Origin: Streptomyces sp. NBC_01689
GTDB lineage: Bacteria > Actinomycetota > Actinomycetes > Streptomycetales > Streptomycetaceae
DNA length: 64,000 nt
Assembly: GCF_036250675.1 (NCBI RefSeq)
Contig: NZ_CP109592.1
Span: forward strand, 7,564,001-7,628,000
Reading direction: 5' to 3'
In this document: positions 45,301 through 54,653 of the stretch, piece by piece
How the letters are laid out: each line of letters opens with the position of its first letter
How positions within the stretch are numbered: position 1 is the stretch's first letter
Notes under the pieces: generated by a model
The model's database searches: none
Told to the model about the DNA's origin: nothing
Seen by the model: the letters and a program-made list of their open reading frames with translations, nothing else
Program-made: the position numbers and the translations under genes

Positions 45301-46587
45301 ATGCGATTCCGATCCGTCCGCACCGCTCTCGTATGGGCCCTGGTCGCGGCCGCCACCCCGGCGGCCGCGGCCACCGCACCCGCCGGCCGGCGTCCCGACT
45401 GCCCGCGGCTCTCGGGCAACTGGTACGGCGACAACCGTGCCCGCCTCCAACGGCTGATCGACACCCGCGGCACCTGCTCCCGCCTCCCGGCCGGCACCGG
45501 CTCCGCGCCCCAGGCACGGAACGCCCCCGTCGCCGCCTTCGACTGGGACAACACGGTCACCAAGAACGACGTCACCGACGCGACCCTCGCGTGGATCCTG
45601 CGGCACGACCGGATCCTGCGCCCGGCGCGCTGGAAGGACACCAGCGCATGGCTGACCGACGCGGCAGACCGGGCCCTGACCACCGCCTGCGGCACCGCCA
45701 CCCCCGTGGGCGCCCCCCTCCCGACCTCGAAGGGAACCCGCTGCGCCGACGAGATCCTCCGGATCCGCGAGACCGGACGGACCATGAGCGGCGCCGCCGC
45801 CTTCGCCGGGCGGTGGAACCACCGGCGCACCGTGCCCCAGTACGCCTGGGTGCCGCAGCTCCTCGCCGGACACACCCTCGCCGAGGTGACCTCCTACACC
45901 CGCCGGGCCCGTGCCGAGGCCCTGGCCGCGCCGGTCGGCTCGACCCGCACCGTGGGCACGCACACCCTCCCGGCGTACGTCCGCTACTACGCCCAGCAGC
46001 GCGACCTGATCCGGACCCTCCGACGGGCCGGATTCGACGTGTACATCGTCTCGGCCGGCTCCGAACCGGTCACCGAGGTCTGGTCACGGGGTGTGGGCGT
46101 CGACGCGCGGCACACGATCGCCATCCGTTCGGTCCTCGACCGGCGGGGACGCATGACCACCCGGAACGAGGGCTGCGGCGGGGTACCGGTGACCCGCGGC
46201 GAGGTCATCCCGTACATCGACGGCAAGCGGTGCTGGGTCAACCAGGAGATCTACGGTGTCCACGGCACCGCGGCCTGGCGGCGGCAGGACCCGCGCCACC
46301 GCGTCGCGCTCGCGGCCGGAGACGCCGACACCGACGTCACCTTCGTCGGGGACGCCACCGGCGCCCACCTCGTGCTCAACCGCAACAAGGGCGAACTCAT
46401 GTGCCGGGCCTACGACGACGCCGACGGCCGCTGGCTGATCAATCCGATGTTCCTCGGGCCGCTGCCGCGCAGGCCGGAGCCCTACCCGTGCGCGACGAGC
46501 GCCTACAACGCGGCGGACGGTGGCGGGAAACCCGTCCTGAGGGACGACGGTTCGGTCGTTCCCGACCAGACGGACTCCGTGCACTGA
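45301..46587 (+). CDS. Secreted HAD-superfamily phosphatase
   Basis: 428 residues with a Sec signal peptide (about 1-25, ending AAAATAPA). HAD motif I is AFDWDNTVTKND (Asp81, Asp83), motif II IVSAGSEP and motif IV GDADTDVTF, so it should hydrolyse a phosphate ester outside the cell. Motif I with DxDNT rather than DxDGT resembles phosphocholine/phosphoserine phosphatase-like proteins. ATG 45301 lies 6 nt after TAGGCA with no clear ribosome site. It follows the SDR by 23 nt but its promoter suggests a separate transcript. Confidence 0.82.
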   Translation: MRFRSVRTALVWALVAAATPAAAATAPAGRRPDCPRLSGNWYGDNRARLQRLIDTRGTCSRLPAGTGSAPQARNAPVAAFDWDNTVTKNDVTDATLAWILRHDRILRPARWKDTSAWLTDAADRALTTACGTATPVGAPLPTSKGTRCADEILRIRETGRTMSGAAAFAGRWNHRRTVPQYAWVPQLLAGHTLAEVTSYTRRARAEALAAPVGSTRTVGTHTLPAYVRYYAQQRDLIRTLRRAGFDVYIVSAGSEPVTEVWSRGVGVDARHTIAIRSVLDRRGRMTTRNEGCGGVPVTRGEVIPYIDGKRCWVNQEIYGVHGTAAWRRQDPRHRVALAAGDADTDVTFVGDATGAHLVLNRNKGELMCRAYDDADGRWLINPMFLGPLPRRPEPYPCATSAYNAADGGGKPVLRDDGSVVPDQTDSVH

Positions 46588-46629
46588 GCACCGTGTACCC
46601 GCGTCCGGGGCGGGTCCTAGAGTGCCGGG

Positions 46630-47553
46630 ATGAGCATGACGCACCCGCCCGGCTGGTACCGCGACCCGTCGTACCCGCTCGCCGAGCGCTGGTGGGACGG
46701 CACCGCGTGGACCGACCACCGGCGGCAGTCCGGGACCGTCCCGGTGCCCCTGACCCCGCCCGGACCGGCCGGCCCCGGCCCCGGCCGCGCCAGAGCGGTG
46801 GCACTCGTCACCGCCGGCGCGGTGCTCGTCACCGCGATCGTCACCGGTGTCCTGTTCCTCGGCCGGGACGACGACGGGAGCGGCGCCGCGGCGGCCCGGG
46901 CCACACCGGCCGCCACCTCCTCCGCGCCGCCGGGGGCGGACTCCCCGACGGCCGCCCCCACCACCGCGCCACGCCCCGGCCGCCCGTCCGTCGTCGTGGA
47001 CGAACTCAACGGCATCACGCTGCCGCTGCCGAAGGGCTGGACCCAACCCGGCGACTTCGCCGAGGACGACCTCGTCATGACCACCCCCGGAACGTACGAC
47101 TGCCCCGGCGATCCCGGCCTGTGCCGCCGCGGCAGGGTCTCCTCGCGCACCGTCACCGCGAACGCCGAACGCTCCCCGAGGACCCTCGCCGAACGGGACG
47201 TCGACGACGCCGCGCGCGCCGCCTACGACCGTGACGTCCTCGGCGGCCGCCCCTACCGGGGCATCACGTCCCACCGCGTGGTCAAGGCGGCCCCGATCGC
47301 CGTCGCGGGCCGCGCCGGGTACCTGGTGCGCTGGAGGGTCGCGACCGGAGTGGGTCCCGGCGGCTACGTCGAGTCGCTGGCGTTCGCCTCCAGTGTGGGC
47401 TCCGAGGCGCCCGTCATCGTCCGCTTCGCCTTCGACGCCGGCGCCGACGGACCGCCGCTCGCCGACATGGACCGGATCGCCGAGGGGATCCGGCCGACGG
47501 ACGACGCGGACACGAGCGGGGGAGTGGGCAGCAGCATCGGCCCCTCCCGGTGA
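46630..47553 (+). CDS. DUF2510 membrane protein
   Basis: 307 residues: N-terminal DUF2510 motif (PPGWYRDPSYPLAERWWDGTAWTDH, about 5-30), Pro/Gly linker, one transmembrane helix (about 56-76) and a disordered then folded extracytoplasmic part (about 120-290). DUF2510 is a short domain widespread in actinobacterial membrane proteins; function unknown. ATG 46630 is 6 nt after TAGAGT, suggesting a leaderless mRNA. Convergent with the PLP gene, 12 nt apart. Confidence 0.85.
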   Translation: MSMTHPPGWYRDPSYPLAERWWDGTAWTDHRRQSGTVPVPLTPPGPAGPGPGRARAVALVTAGAVLVTAIVTGVLFLGRDDDGSGAAAARATPAATSSAPPGADSPTAAPTTAPRPGRPSVVVDELNGITLPLPKGWTQPGDFAEDDLVMTTPGTYDCPGDPGLCRRGRVSSRTVTANAERSPRTLAERDVDDAARAAYDRDVLGGRPYRGITSHRVVKAAPIAVAGRAGYLVRWRVATGVGPGGYVESLAFASSVGSEAPVIVRFAFDAGADGPPLADMDRIAEGIRPTDDADTSGGVGSSIGPSR

Positions 47554-47565
47554 CGGCGCAGCGCC

Positions 47566-48768
47566 TCAGAGGAACGTACGGCCCTCGCCGCGGTACGTCG
47601 GGACGGTCGCCGTCACCTCGTCACCCTCCACCAGGTGCAGCGCGTCGAACCGCTCGCACAGCTCCCCGGCCTTGGCGTGCCGGAACCACACCTTGTCGCC
47701 GATGAGCAGGTCGTCCGCGGGCGGGCCGAGCAGCGGGGTCTGCACCTCGCCCGGCCCCTCCTGCGGGTCGTACCGCAGCCCCTCCGGGAGGAAGGGGACC
47801 GGGAGTCGGTCGGGGCCCGCCGCTCCCGAGGCCGGATAGCCGCCGCCGAGAACCGTGACCACCCCGACGCCGGGACGGCGCACGACGGGCTGCGCGAAGA
47901 GCGCGGCGGGACGGCCGCTGAAGGACGTGTAGTTGTCGAACAGCCGCGGGACGTACAGCCCGGAGCCCGCCGCGATCTCGGTCACCGCGTCCTCGGCGGC
48001 CGTCTGCTGCACACTGCCGGTGCCCCCGCCGTTGACGAACGCGAGGCCGGGCGCGACCTCGCGCACCGCGCGGACCACCTCGGCGCGCCGGGCCGCGAGC
48101 TCCCTGCGGGCGGTGGCCTGCATCAGCCGGACGGCCCGGGACCGGAAGGGCCGCCCCGCGACGGCGTCGCCGACGCCCGCGACATGGCCCTCGTACGCCA
48201 TGATCCCCACCAGCTCGAAGCCGGGCCGGTCGACGACGGTCCGCGCCATCTCCGCGACCTGCCCGGCCGAGTGCAGCGGCGAGCGCAGGGCGCCCACCCG
48301 GATCCGCCCGCCGAGCAGCCTGAGCGAGGTGTCCAGTTCCAGACAGACCCGCACCGTCTCGGTGCCGCCCCCGCGGGCCTCGTCGATGAGACGCAGCTGG
48401 GCGGGGTCGTCGACCATGACGGTGACGGCGGCGGCGAGCTTGGGGTCGCCCGCCAGCTCCGCGTACCCCGCGGTGTCCACCGACGGGTAGGCGAGCAGGA
48501 CGTCGTCGAAACCGGAGCGGGCCAGCCAGATCGACTCGGCCAGGGTGAAGGACATGATGCCCGCGAAACCGTCCCGGGCGAGGACGCGTTCGAGCAGGGC
48601 GCGACAGCGGACGGACTTGCTGGCGACCCGGATCGGCTTGCCGCCGGCCCTGCGGACGAGGTCGTCCGCGTTCGCGTCGAAGGCCTCCAGGTCCACGATC
48701 GCGAGAGGGGCGTCGAGGTGTGCGGTGGCCCGGTCGTAGCGGGCCCGGTCTGCGGCGCGGGCAGTCAT
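47566..48768 (-). CDS. PLP-dependent amino acid deaminase/aldolase (alanine racemase fold)
   Basis: 400 residues of the fold-type III PLP family that includes alanine racemase and D-threonine aldolase. Lys51 in IRVASKSVRC is the Schiff-base lysine; GIMAYEGHVAGVG and FVNGGGTGSVQQT bind phosphate; the C-terminal beta domain ends in GEGRTFL. The in-frame stretch upstream of ATG 48768 (back to 50598) is not coding, as it lies under the opposite-strand gene. Substrate uncertain: D-amino acid lyase or deaminase activity expected. Confidence 0.85.
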   Translation of the reverse strand: MTARAADRARYDRATAHLDAPLAIVDLEAFDANADDLVRRAGGKPIRVASKSVRCRALLERVLARDGFAGIMSFTLAESIWLARSGFDDVLLAYPSVDTAGYAELAGDPKLAAAVTVMVDDPAQLRLIDEARGGGTETVRVCLELDTSLRLLGGRIRVGALRSPLHSAGQVAEMARTVVDRPGFELVGIMAYEGHVAGVGDAVAGRPFRSRAVRLMQATARRELAARRAEVVRAVREVAPGLAFVNGGGTGSVQQTAAEDAVTEIAAGSGLYVPRLFDNYTSFSGRPAALFAQPVVRRPGVGVVTVLGGGYPASGAAGPDRLPVPFLPEGLRYDPQEGPGEVQTPLLGPPADDLLIGDKVWFRHAKAGELCERFDALHLVEGDEVTATVPTYRGEGRTFL

Positions 48769-48868
48769 GACCGAAGCCTGCCAGACTCGATTACCGCAGG
48801 GTAGGGGGACGTTCCGGGCAGATGCCCCGGGGTCCCGGACTGGTTCCCTCGCGGCCGACGTCAACCCG

Positions 48869-48874
48869 TAGAGT
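48869..48874 (+). promoter_or_regulatory. -10-like hexamer before the proline-rich/mycosin genes
   Basis: TAGAGT lies 182 nt before the 49056 ATG with GAGGGAGG shortly after. A -35 is not clear. It is the best promoter candidate for the mycosin operon. Confidence 0.35.
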
Positions 48875-48975
48875 GACGCGGACGAGGGAGGAACGACCTC
48901 GACCGGGCGGCGCCTGCCCGGGATGACGGTCCGTCGGTACGGGTATGCGTGTCCCGTGGCGGATGAGTCGCCGGG

Positions 48976-49059
48976 GTGGTCCTCTCCGTACAGGTGGACG
49001 ACCCGGTGGACTCCGGGCCCGACCGGTCGCCCGGGCACGAGGAAACGGGGGGTGCATGA
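48976..49059 (+). CDS. Possible 27-residue upstream ORF
   Basis: GTG 48976 opens 27 residues (VVLSVQVDDPVDSGPDRSPG...) whose TGA overlaps the ATG of the proline-rich gene (ATGA). The overlap type is the same as in true operons here, but no homologue is recognised, so it may be chance. Confidence 0.2.
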   Translation: MVLSVQVDDPVDSGPDRSPGHEETGGA

Positions 49060-51527
49060 GCACGGAAGCGCGTCGTGCCTCGACCCCGCCGCGCCCGGCC
49101 GTCCCACCCCACCCCGAACAGCCGCCCGCCGCGGGCCCGCCCCCCGAGGGGACCCGCGAAGCGGCGGAGCCCGCCGGAGGGACGGCGACAGACGGAGTGA
49201 CGGCGCCTGATCGAGCGGCGGTGCCCCGCACGGACGACGACACCGCGCCACACCGCCCGCCGGCCGCCCGCCCCGACAGCCGGTCCGCACCGACCGACGC
49301 CGGATTCTTCCGGCGCGCGCCCAAGGACCGCCCGGGGAACGGGACCGTCCCGCCGTCGCGTCCCGAGGGCGGCCTCCGCGACGGGACCGCCCCGCCCTCG
49401 CGTCCCGAGGGCGGCCTCCGCGACGGGACCGCCCCGCCCTCGCGTCCCGAGCCCTCACCGGAGCCGGGGGACGCGGGGTTCTCCCGGCAGGCCGCCGCGG
49501 CACGCCCCGGCAACCCGTCCGGGCACGCGGGCGCCGTCCCGCCCGCCGTGGAGCGCTCGCCGGAGCGGCCCGACGCCCGGTTCTTCCGGCCGGCGCGACC
49601 GGGACGTGCCGAGCGCGCCTCCGGAAGCTCCGGGAGCGAGGCCGCCACCGAGGCCCGGCCGGAGCGGTTCCCGGCGCCCGGGGACACGGTGCCCCCTCGG
49701 CCCACGACGCCCCCACGGTCCGGAGCGGCCGACCCGCGGAGGTCACGGGAGCCCGGTCGTCCGGTGCCCCCGCGGGGAACCGGTACCTCGTCCTCCGGAC
49801 GGGAGGCGGCGCCGCCCCGGCCGGTGAACCCGCCGCGGTCCGAGCCGTCCCCCGGGACGGGCTCCGCGCTGCCGCCGCGCCCCGAACAGCCTCCCGCGGG
49901 CGCCACTTGGCGACCCCTTCCGGCGGCACCGGTGGGCGGTGAGCCCTGGACGCTGCCCGATCCGGGGGACCGGCCCCCGACGACCGTGCCGCGCCCCGCC
50001 GGTGACCCCCGGGGACGGACACCGGGCGCTCCCGCCGTCCCGGAGGGCTCCGACGCCCGAGCCCCCCGCACGTCGGGCGCGGCCACCGGAACCGGCCCGC
50101 GCACGGACGACGGATCCCGCACGCCCGCACGGCCCTTCCGCCGTACGAGCCCTTCCGGGACGAAGCCTTCCCCGGGTGCCCCGGGATCCTCGGACGCCAC
50201 GGGATTCCCGGGGCCGTCCGGGCTCTCCGGCCCCGCGGCCTCCGCCCGTTCCACCGGGAGCGCCGGGCCCACCGGCCCGCCCCCGGAGGTCCCCCCGGCG
50301 TCCCCCGCCGCTGCCGCGCCCGGGCCGAGTGCCGTCCGCACCCCCGCACCGCCCGCCGCCACGGCCCCGCCCCGCGAGAGCGCCGACCCGCGCGTCCCCG
50401 GCCGCCGTACCGCACCGTCGAGCCCGCCCCCGCCGCCGGCCTCGGCCCGTTTCCCCGACGCCCCGCCGGCGGCGCGCGGTGCCGGCACGCCGCCGTACCT
50501 CCCGCGGCCGTCACGGGACGGCGGCGTACCCGACGGCGGTACCACGGACACGACCGGACGACCGCGGTCCGCCCCCGGCACGCCGCCCGAAGGCGCACCG
50601 CCCGTGAGCCGGGCCCCCGCGCCCGCGGGCCCGGCGCCGGGCACCGACCGCCCCTACGTCTCCTTCGCGGAACCCGAGACCCACCACGGCTTCGAGGGCT
50701 TCGACACGTTCGACACCTACGCCCCCGGCGACCACGTCACCACGCGCCCGCACCCCGCCCACCCGCACCCGCGCACCCGGCACCGGACCGTCGCCGCCGC
50801 GGTCTGCCTCGTCCTGGGCCTCGGGCTCATCGGCGGTGCCGTGACCGGGAGTTGGCTCACCGGGGACAGCACGGGCGAGGACGGCGCGCGTACCTCCTTC
50901 ACGACAGCCGCCGGACTGTGGCACAGCGTCCCCGTGGACCGGCTCTTCCCGCCCACCGTCGACGGCCAGGGCGCCGGCCCCGGTGGCGCCGACCGGACCT
51001 GGACCCGGGTCGCCGTCGCCCCGGACAGCGGCTGCGCCGACGCCTTCGACCCGCTCCTGCGCCAGGCGCTCGCCCCGGCCGGCTGCCTGCGGCTGCTGCG
51101 CGCCACCTACACGGACGTGACGCACAGTCAGGTCACCACCGTGGGAATGCTGTTCACCAAGGCGGACGCGGCGACGACGACCGCCCTGAAGACCCGCTTC
51201 AAGCAGCAGGGCCTCGACCGGCGCGCCGACCTGATGCCCCGTCCGTACGCCGTCAAGGGCACCGTCGCCGCCGCGTTCGGCGACGCCCAGCGCGCGTCCT
51301 GGACGGTCTCGGTCCTCACCGACGCCCCCGTCGTCGTCTACGCCGTCTCCGGCTTCGCCGACGGACGGGTCGTCACCGCCCCGCAGCCCGCGGCGGACGC
51401 CGTGCGGCCCGGTGTGACCACGGCCCCCGCCCAGGCGGGCCTCGGCAACGACGCGCAGGGCCTCGCCGACCGCGTCGAGCGGAGCCTGCGCAGAATCGTC
51501 AACCCGGCCTCGGAGAAGCCGTCATGA
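49056..51527 (+). CDS. Proline-rich single-pass membrane protein, mycosin partner
   Basis: 823 residues. About 1-565 is disordered and rich in Pro, Arg, Ser, Gly and Ala, with repeats (DAGFFRRAPKDRPG, DAGFSRQAAAARPG, DARFFRPARPGR) and a 14-residue tandem repeat near residues 100-125. One transmembrane helix follows at about 570-605 (VAAAVCLVLGLGLIGGAVTG), then a ~210-residue extracytoplasmic domain ending LRRIVNPASEKPS. ATG 49056, with GGGGGG just upstream. Its stop overlaps the mycosin ATG (ATGA), so the two products are made together. Function unknown. Confidence 0.78.
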   Translation: MSTEARRASTPPRPAVPPHPEQPPAAGPPPEGTREAAEPAGGTATDGVTAPDRAAVPRTDDDTAPHRPPAARPDSRSAPTDAGFFRRAPKDRPGNGTVPPSRPEGGLRDGTAPPSRPEGGLRDGTAPPSRPEPSPEPGDAGFSRQAAAARPGNPSGHAGAVPPAVERSPERPDARFFRPARPGRAERASGSSGSEAATEARPERFPAPGDTVPPRPTTPPRSGAADPRRSREPGRPVPPRGTGTSSSGREAAPPRPVNPPRSEPSPGTGSALPPRPEQPPAGATWRPLPAAPVGGEPWTLPDPGDRPPTTVPRPAGDPRGRTPGAPAVPEGSDARAPRTSGAATGTGPRTDDGSRTPARPFRRTSPSGTKPSPGAPGSSDATGFPGPSGLSGPAASARSTGSAGPTGPPPEVPPASPAAAAPGPSAVRTPAPPAATAPPRESADPRVPGRRTAPSSPPPPPASARFPDAPPAARGAGTPPYLPRPSRDGGVPDGGTTDTTGRPRSAPGTPPEGAPPVSRAPAPAGPAPGTDRPYVSFAEPETHHGFEGFDTFDTYAPGDHVTTRPHPAHPHPRTRHRTVAAAVCLVLGLGLIGGAVTGSWLTGDSTGEDGARTSFTTAAGLWHSVPVDRLFPPTVDGQGAGPGGADRTWTRVAVAPDSGCADAFDPLLRQALAPAGCLRLLRATYTDVTHSQVTTVGMLFTKADAATTTALKTRFKQQGLDRRADLMPRPYAVKGTVAAAFGDAQRASWTVSVLTDAPVVVYAVSGFADGRVVTAPQPAADAVRPGVTTAPAQAGLGNDAQGLADRVERSLRRIVNPASEKPS
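49341..49452. repeat. 42-bp tandem repeat in the proline-rich gene
   Basis: Units start at 49341, 49383 and 49425; the encoded 14-residue unit is GGLRDGTAPPSRPE. The period is a multiple of three, so length can vary without frameshift. Confidence 0.88.
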
Positions 51528-52735
51528 CCCGTACCCCCACCCGCCGGGCCGCGCTCCTCGGTGCCCTGCTGGCCGGCTCCCTCACACTGCTCCCGTCCAC
51601 CACGGCGTACGCCGACGGCATACGGGCCCAGCAGTGGGCCCTCGACGCCCTCCACACCCAGCAGGCCTGGCGCACGACCAAGGGCGGCGGGATCACCGTC
51701 GCGGTCCTCGACACGGGCGTCGACGACCAGCACCCGGACCTGGTCGGCAACGTCCTCACCGGCAAGGACCTGGTCGGCTTCGGAGCGCACCGCGGTGAGC
51801 GCGCGTGGGCCCGGCACGGCACCGCCATGGCGGGGATCATCGCGGGTCACGGACACGGCGCGGGCCACGGCGACGGCGTGCTCGGCATCGCCCCCGAGGC
51901 GAAGATCCTCCCCGTCCGCGTCATCCTGGAGGACGGCGACTCCTCCCGTACGAGAGCGCGCAGCACCCGCGGCAACGCCCTCGCGGAGGGCATCCGCTGG
52001 GCCGCGGACCACGGAGCCGACGTCATCAACCTCTCCCTCGGCGACGACTCCAAGTCCGCCCACCCCGAACCCGCCGAGGACGCCGCCGTCCAGTACGCCC
52101 TGAAGAAGGGCGCCGTCGTGGTCGCCTCGGCGGGCAACGGCGGTGAGAAGGGCGACCACATCTCCTACCCGGCGGCCTATCCGGGCGTGATCGCGGCCGC
52201 GGCCGTCGACCGGTACGGCACCCACGCCTCGTTCTCCACCCGCCGCTGGTACGCCACCGTCAGCGCTCCCGGCGTGGACGTCGTCATCGCCGACCCGGAC
52301 GACCGGTACTACGAGGGATGGGGCACCAGTGCCGCCTCCGCCTTCGTCTCCGGCGCCGTCGCGCTCATCAAGGCGGCCCGTCCCGGCCTGTCCCCGGCAC
52401 AGGTCAAGACGCTCCTGGAGGACACCGCCCGCAACGCTCCCGAGGGCGGCCGGGACGACTCCCGCGGGTTCGGCTTCATCGACCCCGTGGCGGCCATCCA
52501 GGCGGCCGGGCGGCTCAAGAAGGAGGACCCGCACGCGGCCGCGTACGGCCAGAAGTACTTCGGCGCGGGCCCCGACGCCCCGCGGGCCGACCACGAGGCC
52601 TCGGGCTGGGCGGGCCCGGTCGCGGGCGGCGCGGGCGTGGTCCTGCTGGCCGCGGCGGTACTGCTGTGGAGGGGCCGCGGGACCGGGGCACCGGCGTGGG
52701 GGTTCAGGCGCCGTTCCCCGGACGACCGGGCCTGA
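51524..52735 (+). CDS. Mycosin-like subtilisin family serine protease (type VII secretion-associated)
   Basis: 403 residues: signal peptide (about 1-31, ending AYADG), peptidase S8 domain with Asp63 (AVLDTGVDDQHPD), His98 (RHGTAMAG) and Ser269 (GTSAASAFVSG), then a C-terminal transmembrane anchor (about 365-387) and short basic tail. This is the mycosin (MycP) layout: membrane-tethered protease on the outer face. No other ESX/T7SS core genes (EccB-E) are in the window, so it is an orphan here. Paired with the preceding proline-rich protein. Confidence 0.9.
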   Translation: MTRTPTRRAALLGALLAGSLTLLPSTTAYADGIRAQQWALDALHTQQAWRTTKGGGITVAVLDTGVDDQHPDLVGNVLTGKDLVGFGAHRGERAWARHGTAMAGIIAGHGHGAGHGDGVLGIAPEAKILPVRVILEDGDSSRTRARSTRGNALAEGIRWAADHGADVINLSLGDDSKSAHPEPAEDAAVQYALKKGAVVVASAGNGGEKGDHISYPAAYPGVIAAAAVDRYGTHASFSTRRWYATVSAPGVDVVIADPDDRYYEGWGTSAASAFVSGAVALIKAARPGLSPAQVKTLLEDTARNAPEGGRDDSRGFGFIDPVAAIQAAGRLKKEDPHAAAYGQKYFGAGPDAPRADHEASGWAGPVAGGAGVVLLAAAVLLWRGRGTGAPAWGFRRRSPDDRA

Positions 52736-52782
52736 GCGGCGACCCCGGAGACCGCGGCCCCGACCCGGGCCCGGGACAGCCC

Positions 52783-53745
52783 TCAGCCCGCGGAGTACGC
52801 CGAGACCGCCGCCCGTGCCGCCGACTCCACCAGCGAGATCCCCTTCGCCATGGTCGCGTTGCCGTCGGACAGGGCGGCCACCAGGCAGTCGTGGCCGCCG
52901 ACGGTGATCCGCCCGATGCTGTTGACGTCCCACAGCCCGGTCGTGCTGCGCGGCAGCCACCCGTTCTTCAGGGCGAACGCCGAGCCGTCGGCCGCCGCCG
53001 AGACCCCCCACCGCTGGCCGTCGGCGATCTCGCCCATGAGTCCCTGGAGATACGTCCGGGAGGCCGCGCCGAGCAGTGAGCCGTCACCGAACACCTGCTG
53101 CAGCAGGGTCAGTTGATCGGCGGCCGTGGTCCGGGTCAGCCCCCACAGCGCGCCGTCCCCGCCCTCGGTGGCCGTCAGCCCGAACCGGTCGTTCGCGGCG
53201 TCGAGACCGTCCGCCCGCCCGATGACGTCCCACAGGGCGGACGCGGACGCGTTGTCACTGTTGGTGATCATCGCCGTGGCGCAGGTCTTCTCCCGGGCCG
53301 TCAGCCGCCGGTCCGCGTCCTGCGCCTGGAGCAGCAGTGCCGCCAGGATGTCCACCTTGACGATGCTCGCCGTGTCGAAGCTGCCCGTCCCGTAGGCGGC
53401 GCGTTCGCCGGAGTCCAGGTCGAGCACCGCGACCGACACCTCGGCGCCCGGCGCCACCGGCACGGCCCGCATCCGCTCGGTGAGCAGCGCGGTGCGGTCC
53501 GCCGAGGGCTCCGTTCCGGGTGCCACCGATGTCTCCCCGCTGGTCGGTTCCGATGCCGTCGGCGACGCGCGGGGCGCCGACGAGGAGGAGGATACGAGGC
53601 TCGCGCGGTCGTGCGCCCGCGCCTTCACGTACACGGTTCCGCCCGTCGTGCCGGCGACGAGCAGGGCGGACGCGACCACGGCGTACCGGAGGGTCCTTCG
53701 TCCGGAGCGGCGGGGGCGCCGCCGATGAGCTCTGTGAGGGGCCAT
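52783..53745 (-). CDS. Beta-lactamase-fold serine hydrolase, membrane-anchored
   Basis: 320 residues. N-terminal transmembrane/signal anchor (about 20-38), a Ser/Pro/Thr-rich linker (45-85) and a class-A beta-lactamase-like domain with Ser127-x-x-Lys130 (TASIVK) and SDN (163-165). The KTG box is replaced by LKNG, so true beta-lactamase activity is uncertain; it may be a penicillin-binding-like or esterase fold. ATG 53745. Located between the mycosin operon and the SseB-like gene, on the opposite strand. Confidence 0.82.
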   Translation of the reverse strand: MAPHRAHRRRPRRSGRRTLRYAVVASALLVAGTTGGTVYVKARAHDRASLVSSSSSAPRASPTASEPTSGETSVAPGTEPSADRTALLTERMRAVPVAPGAEVSVAVLDLDSGERAAYGTGSFDTASIVKVDILAALLLQAQDADRRLTAREKTCATAMITNSDNASASALWDVIGRADGLDAANDRFGLTATEGGDGALWGLTRTTAADQLTLLQQVFGDGSLLGAASRTYLQGLMGEIADGQRWGVSAAADGSAFALKNGWLPRSTTGLWDVNSIGRITVGGHDCLVAALSDGNATMAKGISLVESAARAAVSAYSAG

Positions 53746-53894
53746 CCCGCGATGCTCGGGGCCCTGCCTGTGTCCGGCGTCGGGCCCGCGTGAACGCCGT
53801 GTCAGCGTGGGCTGAGAATTCGGTGAGAGCCGTGACCACCGCGTTTCCGGGGCCGCACAAGCGCAGCGGCATCCCCCCGATAGGGTCGGGGACC

Positions 53895-54626
53895 GTGGCG
53901 AACAAGAACATTCCCGACTCCGGCTTCCCCGACGACGACGGCTCCGCCGATCCCCGGCTGAGCGCGGCGCTCGCGGCCTGGGCCGAGGACCGCACCGCCG
54001 TGGGGCCGGTCCTGGAGGCGCTCGAGGGCGCCCGGCTGCTGGTGCCCGTGGTGGCCGTCCTCGGCGAGGTGGAGGAGGACGAGAACGGGCTGCGTCACGA
54101 GAAGACCAGCGACATGGCGGTGCCGACCCTGAAGGCCGGCGGCCGTACGGCGCTGCCCGCCTTCACCTCCACCGCGACGCTGGCCCGCTGGGACCCCGCG
54201 GCGCGCCCGGTCGCCGTACCCCTGCACCAGGTCCTGCAGGCCGCCGCGCACGAGAAGGCGGACACCGTCGTCCTCGACCTGGCGGGCCCCGTCCCCTACG
54301 AGCTGACGGGCTCCGCGCTGCTCGCCCTCGCCGAGGGGCGCACGACGGCGGACCCGCTCGCCGATCCCGCCGTGGTCGAGGCGGTACGGGCCGCCGTGGC
54401 CGCCGAGCCCGCCGTCGCGCGGGCCCATCTCGGCCCCGGCCGGGCCGACGGCACCCTGGCCCTGGTCCTGGACCCGTCCGCGGAGCCGGCCGAGGCCGCC
54501 CGGGCGGTCGCGGGGCGGCTGGCCGCCGACGAGACACTGAGGGCCCGCCTGGTGCGCGGTCTCGACCTGGCACTCCTGCCGGCCGGGACGACGCCACCGG
54601 GCGAGCCCCTGTACGTGCGCGCCTAG
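53895..54626 (+). CDS. SseB-like protein
   Basis: 243 residues with the SseB N-terminal domain (LSAALAAWAEDRTAVGPVLEALEGARLLVPVVAVLGE and LPAFTSTATLARWDPAARPVAVP). Function of the family outside type III secretion is unknown. GTG 53895 is 8 nt after TAGGGT; it is preferred over upstream ATG codons, which lie in an unrelated extension. The GTG context suggests leaderless or near-leaderless translation. Confidence 0.8.
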   Translation: MANKNIPDSGFPDDDGSADPRLSAALAAWAEDRTAVGPVLEALEGARLLVPVVAVLGEVEEDENGLRHEKTSDMAVPTLKAGGRTALPAFTSTATLARWDPAARPVAVPLHQVLQAAAHEKADTVVLDLAGPVPYELTGSALLALAEGRTTADPLADPAVVEAVRAAVAAEPAVARAHLGPGRADGTLALVLDPSAEPAEAARAVAGRLAADETLRARLVRGLDLALLPAGTTPPGEPLYVRA

Positions 54627-54653
54627 AACCCCCGTGGGGGGCCGGGGGACGGA

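Noticed and set aside
48769..50598. N-terminal extension of the PLP aldolase to 1010 residues
   Set aside because: The extension lies antisense to the proline-rich gene and has no fold signature; a proper start and family N-terminus occur at 48768.
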